Below, one piece after another: positions 1 through 8,430 of a stretch of 64,000 nucleotides of DNA. The notes beneath the pieces were generated by a model. That model was not told the DNA's origin and ran no database searches. It saw only the letters and a list, made by a program, of their open reading frames with translations. Location of the stretch: positions 43,483 to 107,482 of the forward strand of contig CACWQH010000001.1 of the NCBI GenBank assembly GCA_902762955.1, in the 5' to 3' direction. Position 1 is the stretch's first letter; each line of letters opens with the position of its first letter. A program made the translations under genes and the position numbers. This DNA is from an uncultured Lachnospiraceae bacterium (GTDB lineage Bacteria > Bacillota > Clostridia > Lachnospirales > Lachnospiraceae).

Positions 1-3000
1 GCATACTTTGAATTTTTAATATTTTCAACTACATTACTTGACTTTTCCTTAATCTTATCCTCCGGCAGACAATCTCTTAAAATAGCAGCCACCCTTCTTA
101 TATCCATAGGCTTAAGAAGCGTTCCCGTAAATCCGTTTTCCAAAAGTATGTCACTGTTATCGGAAACCGCATCATAATCGAGCGAAATAATAGGTAAAAG
201 CAGATATTTTTCGCCATCAAGACTTCTTATCTCCTTCATGGTATCAGTACCGTTCATAATAGGCATAGCAAGATCCATAAATACAACATCATAGTCATTA
301 TTCATAACCATATCAATAGCTGCTATACCGGAATCAGCAGTATCTATCAGCATTTCAAAGCTTTCGAGAGTCTTAACCGAAACCTCACGGCTTACAAGCT
401 CATCATCAACAACAAGTGCCTTTACCTCCGGAAGCCACATCTTATCCGCTATCTCCTGGGATACTATATCATCAATTCTTTCTCTTTCGTTATCTATCAA
501 GGCTGCATCCGCTATACGCTGATTCAATGAAAGGGTAAAGTTTGAGCCTGCACCGTACACACTTTCAACAGATATATCTCCATCCAAAAGCCTTGAATAT
601 CCCTTTGCTATCGCAAGACCTATTCCATCGCCCTTGCTTATATTATTTTTCCTGTTATCAACTATACTGTACACCTCAAAGATATCCGAAAGACGCTCTT
701 CCTGGATACCGATTCCCGTATCGGAAATCGTATAGCTCATGCTGACCTCTTTATCATTATACTCATAAGCATCAACGGAAATTGTTATGGAACCTTCTTT
801 TGTATACTGAATAGCATTATCCAAAAATATCTTTAAAATGCTTTCAATCTTATCCTCATCGCCAATCAGATTATCTGAAATATTATCTCCAATTTCAACA
901 AAAAGCTTGATATTTTCGGAATCTATTTTTTCCTTTGCATATTCGGAAAGATTAAACACTATAGATGATACCGAATATATCTCATTGGCAGTCTCAATCC
1001 TTCCTCCTTCAATTTTAGCAAGCAAAATGATATCATCAACCTTGTCAAGGATGCCGTTACCTATATCGTATATATCCTGTACATTTTCTCTGTAAGCATC
1101 CTCCTTATCCATAAGCTTTATTAGCTCATCCGCTTTTGAAACCATTGCATTCACCGGTGTCTTTATCTCATTACTCATATTGGCAAGATAATCATTTTTT
1201 GCGGTACTGGTCTTAATGACCTCCTCATGCTCCTTGGAAAGCTCCTCCAAAGCCTTATTTTTATTTTTAATGCTCTTTCTCATTCTTAGGATTCCCACAA
1301 CCATAAGAAGAACAACGATTAATATTCCGCTAACAATCATAATCCTTGAAACCGGATTCTCAGTAAAGCGATTTTCCTTTTCAATTGTAAATGAAATCTC
1401 ATTTTCACAAGGTGTACCATCACCGTTATATGCATTTATGTGGAAGGTATAAACTCCTCCCTCAAGGTTTGTATAGACCGCCTGCATGGTATCATTTCCG
1501 GAGATATATAACGGTTCCTCGTCAAATCCCTCTAATCTATACTCGACCTGTATATCTCCTCTGTTTCTGTAACTGAAGACAGCAAAATCTATAGTGATTT
1601 TGGATGCATCACTTCCGACATTTAAACCGTTTGCAAGGTCATCAAACTCATATCTTTGACCATCGACATCCACAGCGGTAACTCTGATTTTAGGTGCAAT
1701 CTGGTTATATGAAATGTTTTTTGTGTCAAGGGAGCATATTCCGGTATTACAGCATATATATAGAATACCGTTTTTATTCATAAATGATTTACTATAGGTA
1801 TTGATAGTTTTATTGAGACCGTCATCAACATCAAAATATCTTCCGGAAATACCGTTAGAACCGAGCAATTCCTCCTCTGTGGTTCTTAAAACACCCATAG
1901 AGCTTATAATCCAGACAAAATCATCATTGATAATTAAATCATAGATATTATTTGAATACTCTATATTGGAAACAGACCTGTATGTATCATTGTAAAAGCC
2001 AAGACCGTTATCTGTTCCAATCCATACACCTTTTTCGCCCTCTTTTATCGATAAAATCATACCGGCATTCAAGCCGTTTTCCGAATCATATTTTTCCTTT
2101 ATCTCACTGATATTTCTCTGGAATATATATAGCTCACCGCCATCTGTTCCGGCATAGATATATCCTTTTTTATCCTGGAAGATACAAAGCACATTGTCCT
2201 GCGCAAGTCCGTCCTTTTTTCCAAAGGTATGAAGCACCTCTCCGGTCTTACTGATTACAGCTATACCCTCGGTGGTTGCCGCAGCTATATTGCCATTATC
2301 AAGCTCTATACATGCATTTACGGAATTACTTGGAAGGCCTGTTCCTCTGGTGATGCTTAAAAGTGCATCCTCAATATTTTCCTCATTGAAATTATATTTT
2401 ATAAGTCCATATTTTCTGTATGTACTTATCCATAGATTTCCTTCCGAATCAGTCATGATATCTCTTATACTTATGCCGTCTAATGCTTCCGTCAGAGCAT
2501 TGGTTACTCTTTCACCGGTCATGCTGTATATGATAAGACCATCATCTGTACATATGTACTGGTTATTTTTATATACAAAAACTGCATTAACCATAGTTTC
2601 CTGCATACCGCTGTACATGTTATAATCCACGAACTTACTCTTGGATAAAAGTAAAACTCCCATTCTGTATGAAGCGACCCAGTAATTTCCCTCATAATCT
2701 TCGATGATGTCCGACAGATAGCTGTCGATTTCACACTCGGAAAGCTTTATAAATGTATTGCCAACGTCAAAAAAGCCTATACCGTTATCTGCACAGGTCC
2801 ATATATATCCGTTGCTGTCAACAAAGATCTTATTGATTCCATAAAGCTCTGTCTCAAGCAGACTGAAATTATAGGCATTTCTTATTACGACTATATTTCT
2901 TCCCGATGTACCGGCATAAATTCTGTCATTTATTATAGTAATACAATTTAAATCATCACCGCCGGTCATCTCCTGGGTATTTATCACTTCATAATTATCA

Positions 3001-3638
3001 TTACCGTTAAATATATAAAGGTCACTATTTCCGGATATAGCATATACCTTATCGCCATCGGTTGCCATTTTTCCGAATTCTATACCGGAAAGCTCATCCT
3101 CCATAAGCATATTAAGGGCAGCATTTCCATCCTCACCATCCGTCACAATATACATGCCCTTTGGCGTTGAGACAAAAATACTTCCGTCCCCGGTTTCACA
3201 TATATCTGTTATGGTTTTTATACCGTCATAATACTCATTTTCAAGATGCTTATATTCTCCGTCCTTAAGGTAAAAAAGACCATAATTACCGGTGCCAATC
3301 CATACTCTTCCCGATGTATCCTGCATAAGGCAGTTTATAGAATATACATCTGCACTATCTGTATTCCAAAGATTTATTGCCGCAAAGCTTGAACCGTTGT
3401 ATCTGTACAATCCTCCATCTGTTCCAATCCATATGTATCCCGATGAGGATTGAAGAATACAGTTAACCTCATTGTTTCCGATTCCGTTATTTTGATTATA
3501 AACAGTCTGATTATATGCCGAAAGGTATGTGTCCCTGGCATAGGTGTCACATGAATAATTAATTAAAGACACGAGAAAAAGGCATACCAAAAGGAATGCC
3601 TGAATTTTTCTCTTAAGTTTCATCTTATTAATTATCAT
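1..3638 (-). CDS. Propeller-type hybrid sensor histidine kinase/response regulator (3' end missing; His replaced by Asn)
   Basis: The reading frame is open from an ATG at 3638 (AAGGA 7 nt upstream) to the left edge, over 1212 codons. Visible in order: a signal/anchor segment (about residues 10-25), many propeller repeats of the kind GYIWIGTDGGLYRYN, a Y_Y_Y-like domain, a membrane helix (about 768-788), a kinase dimerisation region, an ATPase domain (N box LDNAIQYT, G1 DTGIGI, G2 GDGIGLAIAKG) and a receiver (VVDDE, Asp 1122 in FMDLAMP, Lys 1176 in LLKPMD). This is the architecture of hybrid two-component sensors that detect extracellular ligands, often glycans. The H box reads MSNEIKTPVNAM, so Asn 823 stands where the phosphorylated His belongs. 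It follows the M18 peptidase gene by 10 nt, so the two are probably co-transcribed. The protein continues beyond the window; an AraC-type output domain could follow. Confidence 0.9.
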   Translation of the reverse strand, partial: MIINKMKLKRKIQAFLLVCLFLVSLINYSCDTYARDTYLSAYNQTVYNQNNGIGNNEVNCILQSSSGYIWIGTDGGLYRYNGSSFAAINLWNTDSADVYSINCLMQDTSGRVWIGTGNYGLFYLKDGEYKHLENEYYDGIKTITDICETGDGSIFVSTPKGMYIVTDGEDGNAALNMLMEDELSGIEFGKMATDGDKVYAISGNSDLYIFNGNDNYEVINTQEMTGGDDLNCITIINDRIYAGTSGRNIVVIRNAYNFSLLETELYGINKIFVDSNGYIWTCADNGIGFFDVGNTFIKLSECEIDSYLSDIIEDYEGNYWVASYRMGVLLLSKSKFVDYNMYSGMQETMVNAVFVYKNNQYICTDDGLIIYSMTGERVTNALTEALDGISIRDIMTDSEGNLWISTYRKYGLIKYNFNEENIEDALLSITRGTGLPSNSVNACIELDNGNIAAATTEGIAVISKTGEVLHTFGKKDGLAQDNVLCIFQDKKGYIYAGTDGGELYIFQRNISEIKEKYDSENGLNAGMILSIKEGEKGVWIGTDNGLGFYNDTYRSVSNIEYSNNIYDLIINDDFVWIISSMGVLRTTEEELLGSNGISGRYFDVDDGLNKTINTYSKSFMNKNGILYICCNTGICSLDTKNISYNQIAPKIRVTAVDVDGQRYEFDDLANGLNVGSDASKITIDFAVFSYRNRGDIQVEYRLEGFDEEPLYISGNDTMQAVYTNLEGGVYTFHINAYNGDGTPCENEISFTIEKENRFTENPVSRIMIVSGILIVVLLMVVGILRMRKSIKNKNKALEELSKEHEEVIKTSTAKNDYLANMSNEIKTPVNAMVSKADELIKLMDKEDAYRENVQDIYDIGNGILDKVDDIILLAKIEGGRIETANEIYSVSSIVFNLSEYAKEKIDSENIKLFVEIGDNISDNLIGDEDKIESILKIFLDNAIQYTKEGSITISVDAYEYNDKEVSMSYTISDTGIGIQEERLSDIFEVYSIVDNRKNNISKGDGIGLAIAKGYSRLLDGDISVESVYGAGSNFTLSLNQRIADAALIDNERERIDDIVSQEIADKMWLPEVKALVVDDELVSREVSVKTLESFEMLIDTADSGIAAIDMVMNNDYDVVFMDLAMPIMNGTDTMKEIRSLDGEKYLLLPIISLDYDAVSDNSDILLENGFTGTLLKPMDIRRVAAILRDCLPEDKIKEKSSNVVENIKNSKY

Positions 3639-3648
3639 AAGCTCATCC

Positions 3649-5028
3649 TTAAGCTTCTTTCAAAAAAGCCTTATAACACTTGTATGCTTCATATATATCT
3701 GCCTTTGAAGTAACCTCCCAAGGTGCATGCATATTAAGAACAGCAACGCCACAGTCAATTACCTCCATACCATACAGTGAGAGTATATATGCTATGGTTC
3801 CGCCGCCACCTACATCAACCTTTCCAAGCTCTGCAGTCTGAAAACATATATCATTGTCATCCATAATCTTTCTTATATCTGCAAGATACTCTGCATTTGC
3901 ATCATTTGAACCCGACTTACCTCTTGAACCGGTAAACTTGCTAAATACTACACCTCTTCCAAGATAAGATGCGTTATTTTTATCAAATGCACTGTCAAAC
4001 AACGGATCATATCCGGCATTTACATCAGATGAAAGCATCCTTGAAGCAGCTAAGCATCTTCTTAATTTTATATCACTGTAATCCCCCAGAAGATTTAGTA
4101 TCTCGGCAACTGAATTCTCGAAGAATCTTGACTGCATGCCTGTCGCACCGACACTTCCTATCTCTTCCTTATCCGTAAGCAGACAGCAGGTAGTCTTTTT
4201 GACACCGTCCACCTCCAGCATAGCTTTAAGAGATGTAAATGCACAAACCCTGTCATCCTGTCCGTAAGACATAATCATGCTCCTGTCAACACCTGCTTCT
4301 CTCGATTTTCCCGCAGGAACAACCTCAAGCTCCGCTGATATAAAATCCTCTTCTTCCATATCATAATTATCTTTAATGATATTTAATACATTTTTCTTAA
4401 ATGCATCCTTTTCCTCATCCTTTAAAGGTATACTGCCAAATAAGATATCGAGATTTTCACCCTCTATAACCTTATTTGCCTTCTTTTCCATCTGTTCCCC
4501 GGCAAGATGAATAAGTAAATCCGTTACACAAAATACCGGATCATCCTCTTTTTCTCCTATGGAAATGTCGATAACCTTACCATCCTTTTTAACCACAACA
4601 CCATGAATAGCCAAAGGAAGCGTTACCCACTGATATTTCTTTATACCACCATAATAATGCGTATCAAGATAAGCAAAATCACCTTTTTCATACAGTGGAT
4701 TTTGTTTGATATCCATACGCGGTGAATCAATATGTGCACCTAAAATATTTATTCCCTTTTCAAGAGGTAATTCACCGATATTGAACAAAGCAACGGTTTT
4801 ATCCATGCATATATTATATACCTTATCTCCTGCTTTAAGTGTCTTTCCTGACTCGATCATATCCGAAAGACTGACATATCCAAATGCTTTAGCAGACTTT
4901 ATAATCTGCTTAACACATTCTCTTTCGGTCTTACCGTTATCAAGAAAATCTCTATAGCCCACACTTAGTTCATCAAGTTCCTTTAAAGCCTTATCATCAT
5001 AGGTTTTCCATGCATTCTTTCTTTCCAT
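3649..5028 (-). CDS. M18 family aminopeptidase
   Basis: A 459-residue cytosolic metallo-aminopeptidase of the M18 (aspartyl aminopeptidase, ApeA/LAP4) family, which removes N-terminal residues from peptides using two zinc ions. Seen: the HID metal motif in LGAHIDSPRMD (His 99, Asp 101), the acidic pair in DKEEIGSVGATG, a zinc-ligand Asp in SYGQDDR, and the C-terminal NMHAPWEV with a conserved His. Length is normal for the family. I chose the ATG at 5028, which has GAGGTAAG upstream; an in-frame TTG at 5046 would add six residues but lacks a good site. Transcription probably starts at the promoter at 5127-5154 and continues into the sensor kinase gene. Confidence 0.93.
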   Translation of the reverse strand: MERKNAWKTYDDKALKELDELSVGYRDFLDNGKTERECVKQIIKSAKAFGYVSLSDMIESGKTLKAGDKVYNICMDKTVALFNIGELPLEKGINILGAHIDSPRMDIKQNPLYEKGDFAYLDTHYYGGIKKYQWVTLPLAIHGVVVKKDGKVIDISIGEKEDDPVFCVTDLLIHLAGEQMEKKANKVIEGENLDILFGSIPLKDEEKDAFKKNVLNIIKDNYDMEEEDFISAELEVVPAGKSREAGVDRSMIMSYGQDDRVCAFTSLKAMLEVDGVKKTTCCLLTDKEEIGSVGATGMQSRFFENSVAEILNLLGDYSDIKLRRCLAASRMLSSDVNAGYDPLFDSAFDKNNASYLGRGVVFSKFTGSRGKSGSNDANAEYLADIRKIMDDNDICFQTAELGKVDVGGGGTIAYILSLYGMEVIDCGVAVLNMHAPWEVTSKADIYEAYKCYKAFLKEA

Positions 5029-5126
5029 CTTACTCTTACCTCGCAAAAATCATTTTAGAATAATATTAATTACTGCCACTGCTATTTACATAATAAAAGC
5101 AATAATATCTCTTATAATTAATTCAC

Positions 5127-5154
5127 AATATATTTTACCCTGTTTTAATGTCAG
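5127..5154 (-). promoter_or_regulatory. Sigma-A-type promoter for the M18 peptidase gene
   Basis: Read on the minus strand: CTGACA, 16 nt, TATATT. It lies about 100 bases before the start at 5028 in an otherwise AT-rich gap. The leader would be long; nothing else is evident in it. Confidence 0.45.
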
Positions 5155-5177
5155 GTTATGCATAATCATATAATATA

Positions 5178-6389
5178 TTAAACAAGTTCCTTAACAACCT
5201 TATCGATTATTTCAAAGGCTTTATCGCATTCCTCTTTTGTAACATTGAGAGGTGGAACAAGTCTTATAACCGAAGGTCTTACAGCGGTCATCAAAAGACC
5301 GTTATCGGCAGAATTATACTTAACATCGGTTGCTATATCCTTATCAAACTCAACACCAATCATAAGACCGTGACCTCTTACCTCTTTAACATGAGGAAGC
5401 TTTGCAAGTATGCCGCTAAAATATTCTCCCATCTTTGCCGAATTATCTGAAAGGTTATTATCTATAATTTCCTTAATCTGTGCATAGGATGCAGCACAGC
5501 ATACAGGATTTCCTGCATAGGTACTTCCATGAGCCCCCGGTCCAAAGGTAAGTGCAAGCTTTTTGCTCGTACACATAGCACCGATAGGCATACCACCACC
5601 CATCGCCTTTGCCATACTAACACAATCCGGTTTAACTCCATAACCCATATATGCCATAAGGCTTCCTGTTCTTCCCCATCCGGTCTGAACCTCATCAAAC
5701 AAAAGAAGCATATCTCTTTCATCACAAAGCTTTCTCAAGCCCTGTAAAAACTCTTTGGTTGCAGGTATTACGCCGCCTTCACCCTGAATCGGTTCAACCA
5801 TAACAGCTATAGTATCCTCATCACAGGCCTCCTCAAAGGCTTTTAGATTATTATACTCGGCATAGGTTATACCCGGGATAAACGGATCGTAATTATGCTG
5901 GATTGCAGAACCCGGCTGACCTGTTGCAGCAAGCGTTGCAAGGGTTCTTCCGTGAAAGCTGTTTGATGCGGTCACAATCTTATAACGATTAGGGCCGTAA
6001 TTATCCTTACCGTATTTTCTTGCAAGCTTCATCATAACCTCGTTGGCTTCAGCTCCGGAATTTTGAAAATATATTTTTTCCATGCCTATACTCTCACATA
6101 TAAGCTTGGCAAGCATACCCTGCGGTATAGTATAACAATAATTGGACGCATGAATGAGCGTCTCGCACTGAGCCTTTATAGCCTCAACCACCTTAGGATT
6201 ACAATGTCCTGCACTGTTTACGGCTATACCAGCCATAAAATCCAGATATTCCTTACCGGTTTCATCCACAAGATAAGCATCATGTCCGCCCTCTGCGATA
6301 AAATCAAATCTCTTAAAGGTCTCATAAAAATATGTATCATACATATTCTTTATATCATCTTTTTCCAAACCTAATTCATTTAACTTCAT
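5178..6389 (-). CDS. argD: Acetylornithine/succinyldiaminopimelate-type aminotransferase
   Basis: A 403-residue class-III PLP aminotransferase of the ArgD group (N-acetylornithine to N-acetylglutamate semialdehyde, arginine synthesis). Seen: SGAEANE phosphate-binding loop (about 111-117), HGRTL, the PLP-ring Asp 232 in FDEVQTGWGRTG, the Schiff-base Lys 261 in SMAKAMGGGMP, and HGSTYAGNP near the C-terminal third. The ATG at 6389 is preceded by AGGAG at 8 nt; an upstream TTG at 6407 is not needed. No other arg biosynthesis gene is adjacent, so a role in another omega-aminotransfer reaction cannot be excluded; the symbol is a family-level assignment. A composite hairpin repeat lies directly upstream. 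Confidence 0.8.
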   Translation of the reverse strand: MKLNELGLEKDDIKNMYDTYFYETFKRFDFIAEGGHDAYLVDETGKEYLDFMAGIAVNSAGHCNPKVVEAIKAQCETLIHASNYCYTIPQGMLAKLICESIGMEKIYFQNSGAEANEVMMKLARKYGKDNYGPNRYKIVTASNSFHGRTLATLAATGQPGSAIQHNYDPFIPGITYAEYNNLKAFEEACDEDTIAVMVEPIQGEGGVIPATKEFLQGLRKLCDERDMLLLFDEVQTGWGRTGSLMAYMGYGVKPDCVSMAKAMGGGMPIGAMCTSKKLALTFGPGAHGSTYAGNPVCCAASYAQIKEIIDNNLSDNSAKMGEYFSGILAKLPHVKEVRGHGLMIGVEFDKDIATDVKYNSADNGLLMTAVRPSVIRLVPPLNVTKEECDKAFEIIDKVVKELV

Positions 6390-6431
6390 AATTTTTTCTC
6401 CTATCAAAATAACATATTTAATTTATAACAA

Positions 6432-6463
6432 GTGTGTCACAAAGACGGTTCTCTGTGACACAC
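6432..6463. repeat. REP-like palindrome, left copy of an inverted pair
   Basis: A 32-bp palindrome, GTGTGTCAC and GTGACACAC arms around AAAGACGGTTCTCT. An inverted copy lies at 6566-6597. The GACGGTTCTCTGTGACAC core resembles REP palindromes associated with RAYT (Y1) transposases in other Firmicutes; that family link is from memory. No transposase is present in the window. Confidence 0.7.
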
Positions 6464-6477
6464 TCAGGATATACACC

Positions 6478-6550
6478 GACAGTATATAAAAATGTACTCG
6501 CATGGCACGTGTTACTTAACGCCATGCTTAGCACATTTTTATATACTGTC
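6478..6550 (+). repeat. Intergenic hairpin repeat, copy 1 (core GCATGGC-14 nt-GCCATGC)
   Basis: A perfect 18-bp outer stem (6478-6495 with 6533-6550) encloses an asymmetric internal loop (ACTC against TTAGC), a 7-bp stem GCATGGC/GCCATGC and the 14-nt loop ACGTGTTACTTAAC (6507-6520). It sits between inverted REP-like palindromes, downstream of cheV and upstream of the aminotransferase gene. Four further copies occur in this window; only the core is shared, while the outer stem differs in each yet stays paired. Confidence 0.85.
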
Positions 6551-6565
6551 TATTTGGTTAAAAAA

Positions 6566-6597
6566 GCGTGTCACAGAGAACCGTCTCCGTGACACAC
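6566..6597. repeat. REP-like palindrome, right copy of an inverted pair
   Basis: GTGTCAC and GTGACAC arms around AGAGAACCGTCTCC. The loop is the reverse complement of the left copy's loop except at two bases, so the two copies form a REPIN-like inverted pair around hairpin repeat copy 1. Confidence 0.7.
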
Positions 6598-6621
6598 CCA
6601 AGATACACTCTGTTAAAAAAA

Positions 6622-7536
6622 TTATTTTTCATATATACTGCTGCCGATAAGGTGGTCAAGTACACTTACGAGTTTTCCGATCTCCGGCTTGCTAATCTGC
6701 TCATTTGCTCCAAGCAGATTGCCCTTTCTCTTCATATCATCATTTATAAGTGATGAGAATATTACTATAGGAAGATGCTTTAAGCCCTCGGTTTCTCTGA
6801 TAAGCTTTATAAGATGATGACCATCCATAAGAGGCATTTCTATATCCGTTATGACACATTTAACACCATAGTCTACACCATTATTTTTCTTAAGCTCTGA
6901 AAGGAAGTCCCAAGCCTCCTGACCGTTATTTTTAACTGTAAGCTTGGTATATCCTGCCATGGTTAAGGAATCCTTGATAAGCTGGCACAGCATAAGTGAG
7001 TCCTCAACGATAAGAATAGGTATCTCATTTCTTTCTCTTTCCCCGAGTGCCTCAAGCTGTGATACCTTAAGGCTTGTCTCAGGACATATCTCCTCAACTA
7101 TTCTCTCAAAGTCAAGGATTATCAAAAGATTGTTTTGCTTTTTGATAATACCCGTAGCCACGCCCGAACCCGGTCCGCTGACTGATGCATCCGGTTTAAC
7201 AACGTCTGTCCATGAAACTCTGTTTATTCCAAGAACTGCCTCAACGTCAAAGGCAATATTGAGATTGTTAAAATTAGTTACTATAAAGAAATTGTTTTTC
7301 TTATCTTCATTCTCAAATCCAAGAGCTGCAAATAAGTCGATTACAGTAATGATATCCTCTCTTGGCATAAATATTCCTTCAATGCACGGATGTGAATTCG
7401 GAATAGGAGTAACCTCCTGATATGTAAGAATTTCACGTACCTTCTCAACGTTAATTCCATAATGGTTTCCCCTTATAACAAATTCCAAAACCTCCAGCTC
7501 ATTTGTTCCGCTTTCCAATAAAATGTTTGTATCCAT
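6622..7536 (-). CDS. cheV: Chemotaxis coupling protein CheV (CheW domain plus receiver)
   Basis: A 304-residue cytosolic protein that couples chemoreceptors to CheA and adapts through a phosphorylatable receiver. Residues 1-165 form a CheW-like domain (EVLEFVIRGNHYGINVEKV, then a P-NSHPCIEGIF segment). Residues 172-300 form a receiver with ED at 178-179, phospho-acceptor Asp 231 in VITDIEMPLMDG, a Ser in IVIFSSL and Lys in QISKPE, all intact. The ATG at 7536 has GGGAGG 7 nt upstream. It follows the lipoprotein gene by 22 nt and is likely co-transcribed with it. Its presence implies a chemotactic, probably flagellated cell, though no flagellar genes lie here. Confidence 0.93.
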   Translation of the reverse strand: MDTNILLESGTNELEVLEFVIRGNHYGINVEKVREILTYQEVTPIPNSHPCIEGIFMPREDIITVIDLFAALGFENEDKKNNFFIVTNFNNLNIAFDVEAVLGINRVSWTDVVKPDASVSGPGSGVATGIIKKQNNLLIILDFERIVEEICPETSLKVSQLEALGERERNEIPILIVEDSLMLCQLIKDSLTMAGYTKLTVKNNGQEAWDFLSELKKNNGVDYGVKCVITDIEMPLMDGHHLIKLIRETEGLKHLPIVIFSSLINDDMKRKGNLLGANEQISKPEIGKLVSVLDHLIGSSIYEK

Positions 7537-7558
7537 ATGCTAACCTCCCTGCATTATA

Positions 7559-8362
7559 TTAATCTAAATCAATTATCGTGCTGTTATTATTGCTGTCAGT
7601 AACTCTAAGCTTTAAGCTGTCATTACCTATCTCCTCCGCAACCGAATCAGATACCTGGAACAAAAGCACAACCTCTTCAAACATATTGCCTTGTACCGTT
7701 CCCTGATAGGTATACAGATCATCTATCAATATGGTAAGCATCTGCTTGGCAGATTTACTGTCATTTACTATTATACTATACTCTAAATCCTTACTGTACA
7801 AATCCACATACTGATCATCGCCGGTCTTATTTTCCATATTGAATTTAAGAACCAGAAGCTTATATCCGCTTGGTGCTTCGATGGTAATCGCTACTCCATC
7901 ATGATCCATGGACGGATACTCTTCAGCTATCATATAGTATGAATACTTGACCGAAACCTCATTGATACCTGCAAAAGCGGCTATATCAAAGCTCTTATCT
8001 GCTGTTTTACCGGATAAATCCACATTATCCGTTTCAGCCTGCGTAGTTGCCGGGGCCTGCGTGGTTTCTGTTGTATCCTCCGTTACCACAGCTTCGGTAG
8101 TTACTTCCTCAGTGGCTTCAGTAACAGCTTCGGTAGTGGTTATCTCCTCACTTGATGGCTCGGCAATTTCCGTGGTAGCTGCTCTGTCTTTTTCATCCAG
8201 ATAATACTTGGTATCGATATTTCTGTCATACTTGATTAAAAGCTCAGCAGCATACTCAGCTACCAGATACTGCTCCTCATCAGTAAGTTCAATAGTTTTT
8301 GTACAGCCTGTAATGCAAAATATCATTACAAAAATGCAAACTATTGCTATATTTTTTTTCAT
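7559..8362 (-). CDS. Predicted lipoprotein with Thr/Glu-rich linker
   Basis: A 267-residue protein not assigned to a named family. It begins with a lipoprotein signal (MKKNIAIVCIFVMIF, lipobox ITGC with the lipidated Cys near residue 20). A short helical region follows, then a low-complexity linker rich in Thr, Glu and Ala (about 70-115), then a C-terminal beta-rich domain of about 145 residues resembling extracellular immunoglobulin-like DUF4352-type domains (VLKFNMENKTGDDQYVDLY). It is expected on the outer face of the membrane. The ATG at 8362 is preceded by GGAGG at 6 nt; a GTG 15 bases upstream overlaps that site. It has its own promoter (8402-8430), and cheV follows closely. Confidence 0.75.
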   Translation of the reverse strand: MKKNIAIVCIFVMIFCITGCTKTIELTDEEQYLVAEYAAELLIKYDRNIDTKYYLDEKDRAATTEIAEPSSEEITTTEAVTEATEEVTTEAVVTEDTTETTQAPATTQAETDNVDLSGKTADKSFDIAAFAGINEVSVKYSYYMIAEEYPSMDHDGVAITIEAPSGYKLLVLKFNMENKTGDDQYVDLYSKDLEYSIIVNDSKSAKQMLTILIDDLYTYQGTVQGNMFEEVVLLFQVSDSVAEEIGNDSLKLRVTDSNNNSTIIDLD

Positions 8363-8401
8363 TATATTCCTCCGCACATACTAAAATGTACAACCTATAA
8401 T

Positions 8402-8430
8402 ATTTTACCACTTTTTTTTAATATCAGCAA
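8402..8430 (-). promoter_or_regulatory. Sigma-A-type promoter for lipoprotein-cheV
   Basis: Minus strand: TTGCTG, 17 nt, TAAAAT. The -35 hexamer overlaps the end of the sensor kinase gene; the start codon at 8362 follows after a short leader. Confidence 0.6.

Noticed and set aside
5047-5177. Riboswitch or attenuator before the M18 gene
   Set aside because: The leader is AT-rich and I found no paired stems or terminator-antiterminator arrangement.
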